64,000 bases of DNA from Granulicella sp. L60 (GTDB lineage Bacteria > Acidobacteriota > Terriglobia > Terriglobales > Acidobacteriaceae), in contig NZ_LMUR01000018.1 in assembly GCF_009765825.1 (NCBI RefSeq), forward strand, positions 1,085,704 to 1,149,703, given 5' to 3'. The notes under the pieces are model-generated. The model worked only from the letters and a program-made list of their open reading frames with translations. It was not told where the DNA came from and made no database searches. The position numbers and the translations under genes were made by a program. Below are positions 44,830 through 53,510 of this stretch, piece by piece (within the stretch, counting starts at the first letter, position 1; each line of letters opens with the position of its first letter).

Positions 44830-46341
44830 CTACAAAGCATCCAGCTTCTTCACCACCAGCTCATTCAGCAGCGCAGGATTAGCCTGTCCCTTCGACAGCC
44901 GCATCACCTGCCCCACAAAGAACGCCGCCACCGTCTTCTTCCCACCCTTGTACTGCTCCACCTGCTTCGCATTCCCCGCGATCACCTCATCGATCATCGC
45001 CTCAATCGCGCCCGTATCCGAGATCTGCGTCGGCTTATCCCGCTCATAGATCTCCGCAAAGTCCTTCCCCTCGGCAAACGAAGCATCCAGCAGCTGCTTC
45101 AGCATCTTGCTCGATAGCTCACCCGACTCCGCCAGATCCGCCGCCATCACCACACCCGCCATGCTCACCGGTGACTGCTCCGGCTCCAGCCCCGCCGCCC
45201 GCAGCCGCATCGTCAACTCGCTCGTCAATAACGACGCCACCCGCTTCGGACTCTTCGCCTTCTTCGCCGCCTCTTCAAACCTGTCTGCAAACTCCCTTGT
45301 CGCCGTCAGCGTAGCCGCATCCTGCGCAGAAATCTCATACTCCGCAATCATCCGCGCCCGCCGAGCCTCCGGCAGCTCCGGCAGCATCTTCAATATCTCC
45401 GACTGCCACTCCGCCCCCACCACCAGCGGCGGCAGATCCGGCTCCGGAAAATACCGGTAGTCATGCGCCTGTTCCTTGCTCCGCATCGAGTACGTCCGGC
45501 CCTCCGCAGAGTTCCACAGCCGCGACTCTTGCACCACCCGTCCGCCATCTTCGATCACGCCAATCTGCCGCTCAATCTCGTACTCCACCGCCGCGCGAAT
45601 ATACCGAAAGCTATTAACATTCTTCACCTCGGCCTTAGTGCCGTAAGCTTTAGCCCCAAACTCCGCAGCATCCTTCTTCAGCATCACGCTCACATTCGCG
45701 TCACACCGCAGCGAACCCTCTTCCATATTGCAGTCGCTCACGCCCGTATAAAGCAGAATCTCCTTCAGCTTCGTCAGGTACTCAAACACCTCATCCGCCG
45801 TCCGCAGATCCGGCTCGCTCACAATCTCCACCAGCGGCGTCCCGCAGCGGTTCAGGTCGATATATGTCTTCGACACTGAGTCCGCAAACCCGTCATGCAC
45901 ACTCTTGCCCGCGTCCTCTTCCATGTGCAGACGCGTCACCCCAATCCGTTTCGTCACCACCGCGCCGCTCGCATCGAACGCCGGAACCTCAATCCATCCA
46001 CCCTCCGCAATCGGCTTATCGAACTGCGAGATCTGGTACCCCTTCGGCGAATCCGGGTAAAAATAGTTCTTCCGCGAAAAAATACTTTTCTCGCGTATCT
46101 CACAGTTAATAGCCCTCGCCGCCAGCACCGCAAACTCCACCGCCCTGCGATTCAGCACCGGCAACGCACCCGGCAGTCCAAGGCAAGTCGGGCAGCAATG
46201 CGTATTCGGCTCTCCGCCGTATCTGTTGATACATCCGCAGAACGCCTTTGTCTCCGTCAAAAGCTGAACGTGAACCTCCAGCCCGATCACAGGCTGGTAC
46301 TTGGCTAAAACCTCTGGCGTAATCTCTGTCAACGTAGGCAT
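44830..46341 (-). CDS. gatB: Asp-tRNA(Asn)/Glu-tRNA(Gln) amidotransferase subunit B
   Basis: A 503-residue subunit that binds the misacylated tRNA and activates the carboxyl for amidation with GatA and GatC (not in this window). Start ATG at 46341 has GGAGG five bases upstream; an in-frame start at 46428 is rejected. Landmarks are YQPVIGLEVHVQLLTETKAFC, PNTHCCPTCLGLPGALPVLN, SIFSRKNYFYPDSPKGYQISQFD, MEEDAGKSVHD, VDLNRCGTPLVEIVSEPD-type YIDLNRCGTPLVEIVSEPD, and the C-terminal YqeY-like tail (AEGKDFAEIYERD, GNAKQVEQYKGGKKTVAAFF). Confidence 0.97.
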   Translation of the reverse strand: MPTLTEITPEVLAKYQPVIGLEVHVQLLTETKAFCGCINRYGGEPNTHCCPTCLGLPGALPVLNRRAVEFAVLAARAINCEIREKSIFSRKNYFYPDSPKGYQISQFDKPIAEGGWIEVPAFDASGAVVTKRIGVTRLHMEEDAGKSVHDGFADSVSKTYIDLNRCGTPLVEIVSEPDLRTADEVFEYLTKLKEILLYTGVSDCNMEEGSLRCDANVSVMLKKDAAEFGAKAYGTKAEVKNVNSFRYIRAAVEYEIERQIGVIEDGGRVVQESRLWNSAEGRTYSMRSKEQAHDYRYFPEPDLPPLVVGAEWQSEILKMLPELPEARRARMIAEYEISAQDAATLTATREFADRFEEAAKKAKSPKRVASLLTSELTMRLRAAGLEPEQSPVSMAGVVMAADLAESGELSSKMLKQLLDASFAEGKDFAEIYERDKPTQISDTGAIEAMIDEVIAGNAKQVEQYKGGKKTVAAFFVGQVMRLSKGQANPALLNELVVKKLDAL

Positions 46342-46439
46342 GCGTACCTCCGATTCTAACAAGCGTCTAACTCTGGCACCCCAATTTATGGCCCGAAAGG
46401 TGCAATTCGTATGAGAGAATCCGCTCATCCGATTTAGGG

Positions 46440-47285
46440 ATGCACGACACTATGAAAACCCTGCCTCCGCCAAAAACTCGAACCTACAAAGTCGACTCCC
46501 GCCACTTCATGCCCATGGTCGGCGACCTCGTCGAACTCGTCACCGTCCGCATCGCCGACAAGTCCACCCGCAGTCATGTCGTCCAGCTCGGCCGCAGCAT
46601 CCGCCAGCACGCCTTCGACGCACGCGACACCCTCCCCGTCATCGACCATCCCTCCCTCCCCGCCTTCCTCGGCTGCGACGAACTCGGCGACATCGTCCTC
46701 CCCTCCGTCGACACCATCAGCCTCTCCGGTCTCGGCTTCGTCATCCCCTACACCCTGCTCGCCACCATCGCCAGCGCCCTCAAGCCAAAAAAGATCTTCG
46801 AGATCGGAACCTTCCGCGGCGTCGGCGCCCTCACCATGGCCATCAACGCCCCACAAGCCGAGATCTACACCCTCGACCTGCCCGAGCAGTACACCAGCAC
46901 CGAGATCGAAACCCTCAGCAAGGGCGACAAAGAGTGGGTCCGCCTCTCCCGCACCTCCACCGGTTTCGCCTTCCAGTCCCACCCCGCCTCCGTCCGCATC
47001 CACCAGCTCCGCGGCAACTCCCTCACCTTCACCCCGCCACCCGAGCTCCGCAACGTCGACCTCTGCTTCATCGACGGCGGCCACTCCTACGAGTGCATCA
47101 AAGCCGACACCGAGACCGCCCTCAGGATCCTCTCGCCCAACGGTGTCATCGTCTGGGACGACTACACCTGGTTCATCGACGGCGTCAGTAACTACCTCAC
47201 CGAGCTCAGCCGATCCCTCAGACTCCACCGCATCGCCGGCAGCCAGCTCGTCATCTACCGCCGCGAACCAGAGCACTTCCACTAA
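46440..47285 (+). CDS. Class I SAM-dependent methyltransferase
   Basis: A 281-residue protein (277 from a second ATG at 46452). The Rossmann SAM site is KKIFEIGTFRGVGALTMAINA near residue 120, then IYTLDLPE (acidic residue for ribose), VDLCFIDGGHSYECIKADTETALRIL and GVIVWDDYTW. This is the Methyltransf_24 pattern seen near glycan and O-methylation genes. The N-terminal ~100 residues lack a known domain. Substrate unknown. It is divergent from gatB. Confidence 0.85.
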   Translation: MHDTMKTLPPPKTRTYKVDSRHFMPMVGDLVELVTVRIADKSTRSHVVQLGRSIRQHAFDARDTLPVIDHPSLPAFLGCDELGDIVLPSVDTISLSGLGFVIPYTLLATIASALKPKKIFEIGTFRGVGALTMAINAPQAEIYTLDLPEQYTSTEIETLSKGDKEWVRLSRTSTGFAFQSHPASVRIHQLRGNSLTFTPPPELRNVDLCFIDGGHSYECIKADTETALRILSPNGVIVWDDYTWFIDGVSNYLTELSRSLRLHRIAGSQLVIYRREPEHFH

Positions 47286-47369
47286 CCTCCAATCCCGCGA
47301 ATTTCACTGCTTATCGAATGAGAAGCTATTCCTGCTCGAAGGACAGGCAGAGAGACGTGGAATTCGCCA

Positions 47370-47492
47370 ATCTTGCCCGTCCTTTTGCTTGTCCTTTTGT
47401 TTGTCATCCCGTAGGGATCTGCGGTTGCCGTTGTACTTGCCGTTGCCCGTCCCTTTGTTTGTCATCCATAGGCATCTGCCTTTGCATTTGCA
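47370..47492. repeat. Two degenerate direct repeats of the acidobacterial TTGTCATCC / GATCTGC type
   Basis: Two related units: TTGCCCGTCCTTTTGCTTGTCC to GTAGGGATCTGCGGTTGCCG, and TTGCCCGTCCCTTTGTTTGTCATCC to TAGGCATCTGCCTTTGC. Similar spacer repeats are common in Terriglobia intergenic regions, from memory. It lies between the methyltransferase and the YdjM-like gene. Confidence 0.6.
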
Positions 47493-47494
47493 GC

Positions 47495-47500
47495 TAATCT
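47495..47500 (+). promoter_or_regulatory. Candidate -10 (TAATCT), leaderless-type
   Basis: TAATCT ends eight bases before the ATG at 47509 and no ribosome site is present. Confidence 0.3.
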
Positions 47501-47508
47501 AAACCCAC

Positions 47509-48558
47509 ATGGAACCCATCACCCACCTCATGACCGGAGCCTGCCTCGCCCGCTCCGGCTTCAACCGCAAAGCCGCCTACGCTACCGCCGTCATGACCAT
47601 CGCCGCCGAGGCCCCCGACCTCGACACCCTCTGGTCCATCGACGGTCCTATCGCCTCATTCCAGCACCACCGCGGCTGGACCCACACCCTCATCGGCATC
47701 CCCTTCGAAGCCGCCATCCTCGTCGGAGCCTTCTACCTATATCACCGCTGGCGAACCCGTTCCAACAGCCCCGCCAAACCACCCCGCGCCCCCATCAGCT
47801 GGCCCCTCCTCTACCTCTTCGCCCTCATCGCCTTCCTCAGTCACATCCTCCTCGACTGGACCAACAACTACGGCATCCGTCCCTTCTTCCCCTTCAACCC
47901 CCACTGGTACGCCGGCTCCTTCGTCTTCATCTTCGAACCCGTCCTCTTCCTCATCCTCCTCACCGCCCTCGTAGCCCCATCCCTCTTCGGACTCATCAAC
48001 GCCGAGGTCGGCGCAAACAAACCCGCCTTCCGCGGACAGAACTGGGCCATCTTCGGCCTCCTTGCCACCCTCGCCCTCTGGTCCCTGCGCTACATCGAGC
48101 ACGACAAAGCCCTCACCCTCGCACAGGCCGCCGACTATGGCGGAGCTCCCGTCTCCCGCGTCTTCGCCAGCCCCGCACCCATCAATCCCTTCCGCTGGTA
48201 CACCATCGCCGAGACGCCGCAGTTCTTCCAGCTCTCCACCACCAACACGCGCGACAACGCCGTCGCAACCAACCCTCAGTCGGACATCGTCTACAAACCA
48301 CCCACCACCCTTGGCACCCTCGTCGCCAAACGCAGTTGGCTAGGCGAGGTCTACCTCGACTGGTCGCAATGGCCCGTGGTCACAGACATAGGCGCCGACG
48401 CCGACGGCCTCACCACCGTCACCTTCCGCGACCTGCGCTTCTTATCGAATATGCCTCTACTCCCCAAACAAAAGAGCGCCCCACTCTCAGGAGCCGTCGT
48501 ACTCAACCCCGACCGCCGCATCCTCCACATGGACTTCGACGGCCGCACCCAACACTAA
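47509..48558 (+). CDS. Membrane-bound YdjM/LexA-binding-type hydrolase (DUF457-like)
   Basis: A 349-residue protein with the family's histidine/acid motif at the start (EPITHLMTGACLARSGF), EAPDLDTLW and HHRGWTHTLIG, which is like the metal-binding pattern of YdjM proteins, followed by four to five helices (PLLYLFALIAFLSHILLDWTNNYGIRPF, FIFEPVLFLILLTAL, FGLLATLALWSLRYI). The C-terminal ~150 residues are a soluble beta-rich domain (NPFRWYTIAETPQFFQLST) that is usually outside the membrane. Enzymatic activity has not been proven for most members. Confidence 0.85.
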   Translation: MEPITHLMTGACLARSGFNRKAAYATAVMTIAAEAPDLDTLWSIDGPIASFQHHRGWTHTLIGIPFEAAILVGAFYLYHRWRTRSNSPAKPPRAPISWPLLYLFALIAFLSHILLDWTNNYGIRPFFPFNPHWYAGSFVFIFEPVLFLILLTALVAPSLFGLINAEVGANKPAFRGQNWAIFGLLATLALWSLRYIEHDKALTLAQAADYGGAPVSRVFASPAPINPFRWYTIAETPQFFQLSTTNTRDNAVATNPQSDIVYKPPTTLGTLVAKRSWLGEVYLDWSQWPVVTDIGADADGLTTVTFRDLRFLSNMPLLPKQKSAPLSGAVVLNPDRRILHMDFDGRTQH

Positions 48559-48559
48559 C

Positions 48560-48666
48560 CCCGAGCAACGCGAGGCCCATCGCACACCACCCTGCCGAGA
48601 CAAGGTACAAAAGTCACGAAGTGACCTCCCGCCGAGCAGGCGGCCCGTCCGGCAGGACAGCGTCTT
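48560..48666. repeat. Palindromic repeat element, right-half copy C
   Basis: CCGAGCAACGCGAGGCCC, then ACAAGGTACAAAAGTCACGAAGTGACCTCCCG and GGCCCGTCCGGCAGGACAGCGTCTTTTA match the right half of copy B. The inner hairpin's left partner and left half are absent. It lies between two convergent genes. Confidence 0.85.
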
Positions 48667-49341
48667 TTACTCCTCCACCGGAAGCGAAGTCCCCCGCCTT
48701 CGGTCGAACACCTTCCGCATCACATACACCGCCAGAAGCAAAACGAAGATACCGACCCCCGCCAGCATCACCTCCCGATGATGGTGCAGCGTATTCATCA
48801 TCGTGTGGAAGATCGTCGGTCCGTACACCATGATGATCAGCGCCACGATCACAAACCGGACGAACTTGCCCAGCAGCAGCGCCGAAAAAAACCACAGCGG
48901 CTTCATCTCAAACACGCCCGCCGCAAGCTCAAAGATCTTCACCGGAAACGGCGGCGGCATCATCGCCGGAATCATGATGGCCAGAAACTCCTGCTTCTCA
49001 AACCGGTCCCGCAGCTGCTCATACCGAGCGCGATTGATCCGCTTCAACAGAAAAAGCTCGCCTCCCGCCCGTCCCAGATAGTACGGCAGCAGACTACCGA
49101 TCGCCGCCCCCAGCGCACCCATGAAGCAATAGATCAAAAACTTCGCATGGTCGCGCACCACATACTCCACCACCATAGCGTCCAGCGGCATCGGAATTGA
49201 CGACGAGTCAATGATCCCCACGATCAGCACGCCAAACGCGCCCAGCGGCTTCAGGATCGCAAGCAGCCACGCATTCGCCTTCACCAGTCCAACGCCGATC
49301 TTCTTCCACGGCACCGCCGCCGCCAGCATCCTCACCGTCAC
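48667..49341 (-). CDS. DedA/VTT-domain membrane protein
   Basis: A 224-residue protein with about five hydrophobic segments. VTT/SNARE-associated landmarks are GVLIVGIIDSSSIPMPLDAM, FMGALGAAIGSLLPYYLGRAGGE and MIPAMMPPPFPVKIFELAAGVF with the re-entrant Pro loop. DedA-family proteins flip or recycle lipid carriers and depend on the proton gradient; this member is of the YqaA-like short type. Its ATG overlaps the stop of the moaB-like gene (ATGA), so the two are coupled. Confidence 0.85.
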   Translation of the reverse strand: MTVRMLAAAVPWKKIGVGLVKANAWLLAILKPLGAFGVLIVGIIDSSSIPMPLDAMVVEYVVRDHAKFLIYCFMGALGAAIGSLLPYYLGRAGGELFLLKRINRARYEQLRDRFEKQEFLAIMIPAMMPPPFPVKIFELAAGVFEMKPLWFFSALLLGKFVRFVIVALIIMVYGPTIFHTMMNTLHHHREVMLAGVGIFVLLLAVYVMRKVFDRRRGTSLPVEE

Positions 49342-49868
49342 CGTCGCACCTCGGAGCTGTTCCCAAACGAATCCTCATGGCTCACCCGCCCCGCCAGCAA
49401 CCCCAGCGCATGCGGCAGCACCGGCAGAATCGCCGCCAGCGAACTCCTCGCCCCCGCCGGACTCCCCGGCAGATTCACCACCAGCGTCCTCCCCACCGTC
49501 CCGCACACCCCACGGCTCAGCGCGGCAAACGGAGTATGCAGCAGACCATCCGCCCGCATCCGCTCCGCCAGCCCATCCACCAGCCGCTCGCACACCATCC
49601 TCGTAGCCTCCGGCGTCACATCCCGCTCCGCCAGCCCCGTGCCTCCGGTCGTCACAATCAGCGCTGCAACTTTCGCGTTACGCCGCAGAGCCTCGACGAT
49701 CAACTCCACCTCATCCGGCATCGTCTCGGCAACAATGTCCACCAAACCTGCACCCTCCAGAAGTCCGCGCACCGCAGGCCCCGATACGTCAATCTCTTCG
49801 CCGCGGGAGCAGCGATCACTGATCGTCAGCACAGCCGCGCGAGTATTAGAAAAAAAAGTTTGCGTCAC
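49338..49868 (-). CDS. Molybdopterin adenylyltransferase / MoaB-Mog family protein
   Basis: A 176-residue enzyme that adenylates molybdopterin before metal insertion. Landmarks are AAVLTISDRCSRGEEIDVSG, ALIVTTGGTGLAERDVTPEAT (substrate loop) and RTLVVNLPGSPAGARSSLAAILPVLPHAL. The family includes Mog (active) and MoaB (partly redundant); sequence alone does not separate them. No other moa genes are in the window. The DedA gene follows with a four-base overlap. Confidence 0.92.
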   Translation of the reverse strand: MTQTFFSNTRAAVLTISDRCSRGEEIDVSGPAVRGLLEGAGLVDIVAETMPDEVELIVEALRRNAKVAALIVTTGGTGLAERDVTPEATRMVCERLVDGLAERMRADGLLHTPFAALSRGVCGTVGRTLVVNLPGSPAGARSSLAAILPVLPHALGLLAGRVSHEDSFGNSSEVRR

Positions 49869-50043
49869 TTCTCCAGTTTACGGGTTTCAGTAAGTTAGGC
49901 CTAACTTCGCTCTCACGAAATCCGCATCAGAAGTGAGAGAATAGAGTGGACTGCGCCATCCGCCGCCGTCACGGCAATTTGATCACCCGCTGGAACGATT
50001 TCAGCAAACTATTCGTCTCACGCACACGTCAGACACAGAGCCT

Positions 50044-51084
50044 ATGCCTTCACTCGAGACCCCGCCCAAGTCCGTCCCGCCCACCCAGCCCATCAAGGTG
50101 CGCACCGGCCGCTACGGCGAACTCGAAGAACACGAGCTCGTCCATCTCCTCGACTCCCTCGACGACGAGCGCTCCAAGGCCCGCTTCCGCGAGTCCATCT
50201 ACATCTCCATCATCATCTACGCGGCCATCTGCTGGTTCCTCTTCTACGGCCCCCGCGTCCTCTTCCACCAGCCCCGCCTCATCAACCCCGTCGACGCCAT
50301 CAAAGAACACGAGAAGCAGCTCACCTTCCTCGACGACCCCAAAACCGTCTCCAAGCTCGCGCCCAAAAGTCCCAAGGCCGCGAAAGAGCAGCCCCGCACC
50401 CCGCCCACACGGCCCACGCTCGACAAAAAGACCCTCGACCAGCTCAAGGCCATGCGCAAGGCCGCCACCCCCCTGCCACCGGCCCCCACGCCCCAGCCTC
50501 CAGCTCCCGCGCAGCAGCAGCCGACGCCACCCACCCCGCAGCCTCCACCCGCGCCCCAGCCCACCCAGCAGGCCCTCGTCGAAGCCCCCAAGCCCGCACC
50601 CTCCAAGCCCAACTTCGGCAACCCCAACCAGACCGCAGGCGACGCCATCCGTCAGGCCGCCCAAAACGCCGCCCGCGACCACGGCTCCTCCGGCGGAGAC
50701 CTCGGCGGCAGCGCCTCCGGCGGACGCTCCGGCATGGGCACCGGCGTAGACATCCTCTCCGACACCCAGGGCGTAGACTTCGGCCCCTACATCCGCCGCA
50801 TCCTCGGCGACATCCGCCGCAACTGGATACCCCTCATTCCCGAAGAGGCCCGTCCCCCCCTCAACAAGCAGGGCGAGACCCTCATCCGCTTCACCATCCT
50901 CCCCGACGGCCGCATCGCCGCCATGAACCTCGACGGCTCCAGCCAGGACACCGCCATTGACCGCGCCTGCTGGGGCGGCATCACCGGCGTAGGCCAGTTC
51001 CCCCCGCTGCCCGCCAACTTCCACGGCCCCAACCTCGAACTCCGCATCGACTTCCTCACCAACAAGCCCCTCCCCAACCAGTAG
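50044..51084 (+). CDS. TonB-family energy-transducer-like protein
   Basis: A 346-residue protein: cytoplasmic N-terminus, one membrane helix (SIYISIIIYAAICWFLFYGP, about 56-75), a long Pro/Gln/Ala-rich periplasm-spanning stretch (residues 105-185) and a Gly-rich spacer. The C-terminal ~95 residues are a TonB/TolA-like domain (YIRRILGDIRRNWIPLIPEEA, ETLIRFTILPDGRIAAMNLDGSSQDTAIDRACWGGI). It probably links inner-membrane energy to outer-membrane receptors; no exbB/exbD genes are adjacent. The N-terminal cytoplasmic part (RYGELEEHELVHLLDSLDDERSKAR) is longer than in E. coli TonB. Confidence 0.85.
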   Translation: MPSLETPPKSVPPTQPIKVRTGRYGELEEHELVHLLDSLDDERSKARFRESIYISIIIYAAICWFLFYGPRVLFHQPRLINPVDAIKEHEKQLTFLDDPKTVSKLAPKSPKAAKEQPRTPPTRPTLDKKTLDQLKAMRKAATPLPPAPTPQPPAPAQQQPTPPTPQPPPAPQPTQQALVEAPKPAPSKPNFGNPNQTAGDAIRQAAQNAARDHGSSGGDLGGSASGGRSGMGTGVDILSDTQGVDFGPYIRRILGDIRRNWIPLIPEEARPPLNKQGETLIRFTILPDGRIAAMNLDGSSQDTAIDRACWGGITGVGQFPPLPANFHGPNLELRIDFLTNKPLPNQ

Positions 51085-51207
51085 CCTTCAGCCCTGCACC
51101 CAAAACCAAGCCCGCACTCAGCGGGCACAATCCGTCGTGTAATGTCTAACCAGCGAATCCCCAAAATAAATCCCAAATGAACTTAAAAAGTTCAGGAGAG
51201 ACCCTGC

Positions 51208-52380
51208 ATGAATCTCAACCGCCGCGACTTTCTCTCCACCACCACCCAAGCCATCGCCGGAATCAGCCTCCTCCAAACCGCCAGCCTCCACGCCCAGAAC
51301 TACTCCCAAACCCCCGCCCCCCACTCCGCTCCAACTACCATCACCGAACGCTCCGTCCTCCTCGCCGGCGACTCCGCACCCATCACCCCCCAAGGCCGCA
51401 TCCAGCAACTCGCCCAGCTCCTCGAAAAGTCCCCCCACACCAACGACACCTACCTCAAAGGCGGAGCCATCGAGCAGCTCGAAGCCGCCATGGCCGCCAT
51501 GCTCGGCAAAGAAGACGCAGCCTTTCTCCCCACCGGCACCCTCGCCAACAACCTCGCCGTCCGCCTCCTCTGCGCCGACAATCACCACGCCCTCGTCCAG
51601 CGCGAGAGCCACCTCTACCTCGACGAGAGCGACTCCGCCCAGATCCTCAGCGGCCTCAACCTTGTCCCCCTCGCACCCGGCAAAGCCGCACCCACCTACG
51701 AAGAGATCGCCGCCGCCATCGACTCCGCCGAACACGGCCCCTACCCACTCAAAGTCGGCGCCATCTCCATCGAAAGCCCCGTCCGCCGCCAGGACGGTGA
51801 GAGCGTCCCCTACGCCCAACTCGAACGCATCTCCACCCTCGCCAAACAGCACGGCATCGGCATGCACTGGGACGGCGCCCGCTCCCTCCTCCTCTCAGGC
51901 ACCCCCGGCTTCGATCTCGCTCGCACCAGCGCCCTCTTCGACACCGTCTACGTCTCGCTCTACAAATATCTCGGCGCACCCTTCGGAGCCGTCCTCGCCG
52001 GTAAAAAAGACATCATCGCCAAGACCCGCGAGATGCGCCACATCTACGGCAGCCTCATCTACCAGGGCTGGCTCGCCGCCCTCCCCGCGCTCGATGCGCT
52101 TCCCACCTTCGCCACCCGCCTCACCCAGGCCCGCGCCAGCTACGAGCGCTTCCTCGCCGGCCTCCAGTCCGCAGGCGGCTTCACCATCAAACGCTTCGAC
52201 AACCCCAGCAACATCAACTTCGTTCAGATCTCGCCCGAACGCCTCAAAGGCCTCAAAGAACGCCTCCTCGCCGCCGACATCCACGGCCGCCCACCCGTCG
52301 ACGGCCTCATGCCCCTCTACCTCAACCTCAGCATCCTGCAAAAATCACCCGAAGAGCTCGTCAAAGCCTTCACCGGCTAA
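51208..52380 (+). CDS. Threonine-aldolase-like PLP enzyme with N-terminal Tat signal
   Basis: A 390-residue fold-type I PLP enzyme of the beta-eliminating lyase / L-threonine aldolase family. PLP features are FLPTGTLANNLAVRLL, the Asp of HWDGAR (D222) and K253 in VSLYKYLGAPFGAVLAG. Typical reaction: threonine to glycine and acetaldehyde. Unusually it begins MNLNRRDFLSTTTQAIAGIS, a twin-arginine signal (NRRDFL), with LLQTASLHA as a possible cleavage region, which predicts export folded with its cofactor. AGGAGA precedes the ATG. A hairpin at 52413-52440 lies downstream. Confidence 0.88.
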   Translation: MNLNRRDFLSTTTQAIAGISLLQTASLHAQNYSQTPAPHSAPTTITERSVLLAGDSAPITPQGRIQQLAQLLEKSPHTNDTYLKGGAIEQLEAAMAAMLGKEDAAFLPTGTLANNLAVRLLCADNHHALVQRESHLYLDESDSAQILSGLNLVPLAPGKAAPTYEEIAAAIDSAEHGPYPLKVGAISIESPVRRQDGESVPYAQLERISTLAKQHGIGMHWDGARSLLLSGTPGFDLARTSALFDTVYVSLYKYLGAPFGAVLAGKKDIIAKTREMRHIYGSLIYQGWLAALPALDALPTFATRLTQARASYERFLAGLQSAGGFTIKRFDNPSNINFVQISPERLKGLKERLLAADIHGRPPVDGLMPLYLNLSILQKSPEELVKAFTG

Positions 52381-52412
52381 GGCCGTAACGACCCATAGTC
52401 CGCACCCAGCAA

Positions 52413-52440
52413 AGGCCTCTTCCACCCACGGAGGAGGCCT
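52413..52440 (+). terminator. Hairpin between the PLP lyase and beta-lactamase genes
   Basis: AGGCCTCTTCC (52413-52423) and GGAGGAGGCCT (52430-52440) form an 11-bp stem with one G-U-type mismatch and a 6-base loop. No T-run follows. The right arm ends at the -10 of the next gene. Confidence 0.5.
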
Positions 52441-52445
52441 AAACT
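52440..52445 (+). promoter_or_regulatory. Candidate -10 (TAAACT) for the beta-lactamase gene
   Basis: TAAACT ends seven bases before the ATG at 52453. The GGAGG at 52433 is too far upstream to serve as a ribosome site, so a leaderless mRNA is likely. Confidence 0.35.
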
Positions 52446-52452
52446 AACCACT

Positions 52453-53388
52453 ATGCGCCCCGTACTACTCCTGCCACCCCTTCTTTCTCTCCTCACCACC
52501 CCCGCACCCGCACAGCAATCTCTCCAGCAACAGATCCAAACCATAGCCGCCGACGCCCACGGCAAAGTCTCCGTCGCCTGCTCCCTGCCCGACACAATGC
52601 CCAGCCCATCCCCGCTCAACTGCGACCTCAATCCAACCGCCCACCCACCCATGCAGTCCGTCTTCAAACTCCCACTCGCCCTCACCATCCTCCATCAGCT
52701 CGAGCAAGGCAAGTTCATGGCGTCATCCTCAAACCAGTCCTCAAACCGGTCTATAGACCAGCCCATACGCTTCCTTCCCGAAGACCGCATCCTCCCCAAG
52801 CCCTACAGCTCCCTGCAGGACAAGTACCCCAACGCAAACGTAGACGTTCCCCTGCGCACCCTCCTCCAACTCACCGTCTCCCTCAGCGACAACACCGCCG
52901 CCGACATCCTCCTCCGCATCGCCGGCGGCCCCGACGTCGTAGATAAATACATCGCCTCCCTCGGCATCACCGGCTTTCACCTGCGCGACGGAGAGAATGC
53001 CCTGCACCACAGCGTCCCACTTCAGTACCGCAACTGGTTCGAGCCACGATCCGCCGTCCAGCTCCTCCGCATCCTCAGCGACCGCTCTCCGCTCACACCC
53101 GAACACACCGCCCAGCTCCTCGCGTGGATGCGTCCCGCCACGCCTACCACCCGCCTCCAGGGCGACCTTCCTGCGGGAACCATCGTCGCCCACAAGTCCG
53201 GAACCTCCGACATCGACAACGGCGTCGCTCACGCCACCAACGACATCGGCCTCATCACCCTGCCCGACGGACGTCAGCTAGCCATCGCCGTATTCGTCAC
53301 CGACTCGACCGCCGACACCGCCATCCGCGAAAAGGTCATCGCCCGCATCGCCCGAGCCGCCTACAACGCCGCGGTAAAAAATCCATAA
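52453..53388 (+). CDS. Class A (A2/PER-like) beta-lactamase
   Basis: A 311-residue periplasmic serine hydrolase with a signal peptide (LLLPPLLSLLTTPAPAQQ). Active-site boxes are intact: S69-V-F-K72 (acyl-ester Ser), S145-D-N147, the omega-loop Glu E181 in LRDGENALHH, and K248-S-G250 (KTG box). The QYRNWFEPRSAV segment and TTRLQGDLPAGTIVAHKSGTS resemble the PER/CfxA-like subclass A2 more than TEM/SHV. It should open penicillins or cephalosporins; spectrum cannot be predicted. It has no mobile-element context and the same C-rich codon use as its neighbours, so it is likely an intrinsic chromosomal gene. Confidence 0.92.
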   Translation: MRPVLLLPPLLSLLTTPAPAQQSLQQQIQTIAADAHGKVSVACSLPDTMPSPSPLNCDLNPTAHPPMQSVFKLPLALTILHQLEQGKFMASSSNQSSNRSIDQPIRFLPEDRILPKPYSSLQDKYPNANVDVPLRTLLQLTVSLSDNTAADILLRIAGGPDVVDKYIASLGITGFHLRDGENALHHSVPLQYRNWFEPRSAVQLLRILSDRSPLTPEHTAQLLAWMRPATPTTRLQGDLPAGTIVAHKSGTSDIDNGVAHATNDIGLITLPDGRQLAIAVFVTDSTADTAIREKVIARIARAAYNAAVKNP

Positions 53389-53495
53389 GCCGAGCAACGC
53401 AAGGCCCCAAGCCGCTCGCATCCCCCAAACAAGGTACAAAAGTCACGAAGTGACCTCCCCCGAGCAGGCGGCCCGTCCGGCAGGACAGAGCCTCT
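53389..53495. repeat. Palindromic repeat element, right-half copy D
   Basis: GCCGAGCAACGCAAGGCCCC, AACAAGGTACAAAAGTCACGAAGTGACCTCCC and GGCCCGTCCGGCAGGACAGAGCCTCT match copy C and the right half of copy B. It starts right after the beta-lactamase stop. Confidence 0.85.
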
Positions 53496-53510
53496 ACCAG
53501 GCAGAGCGGT

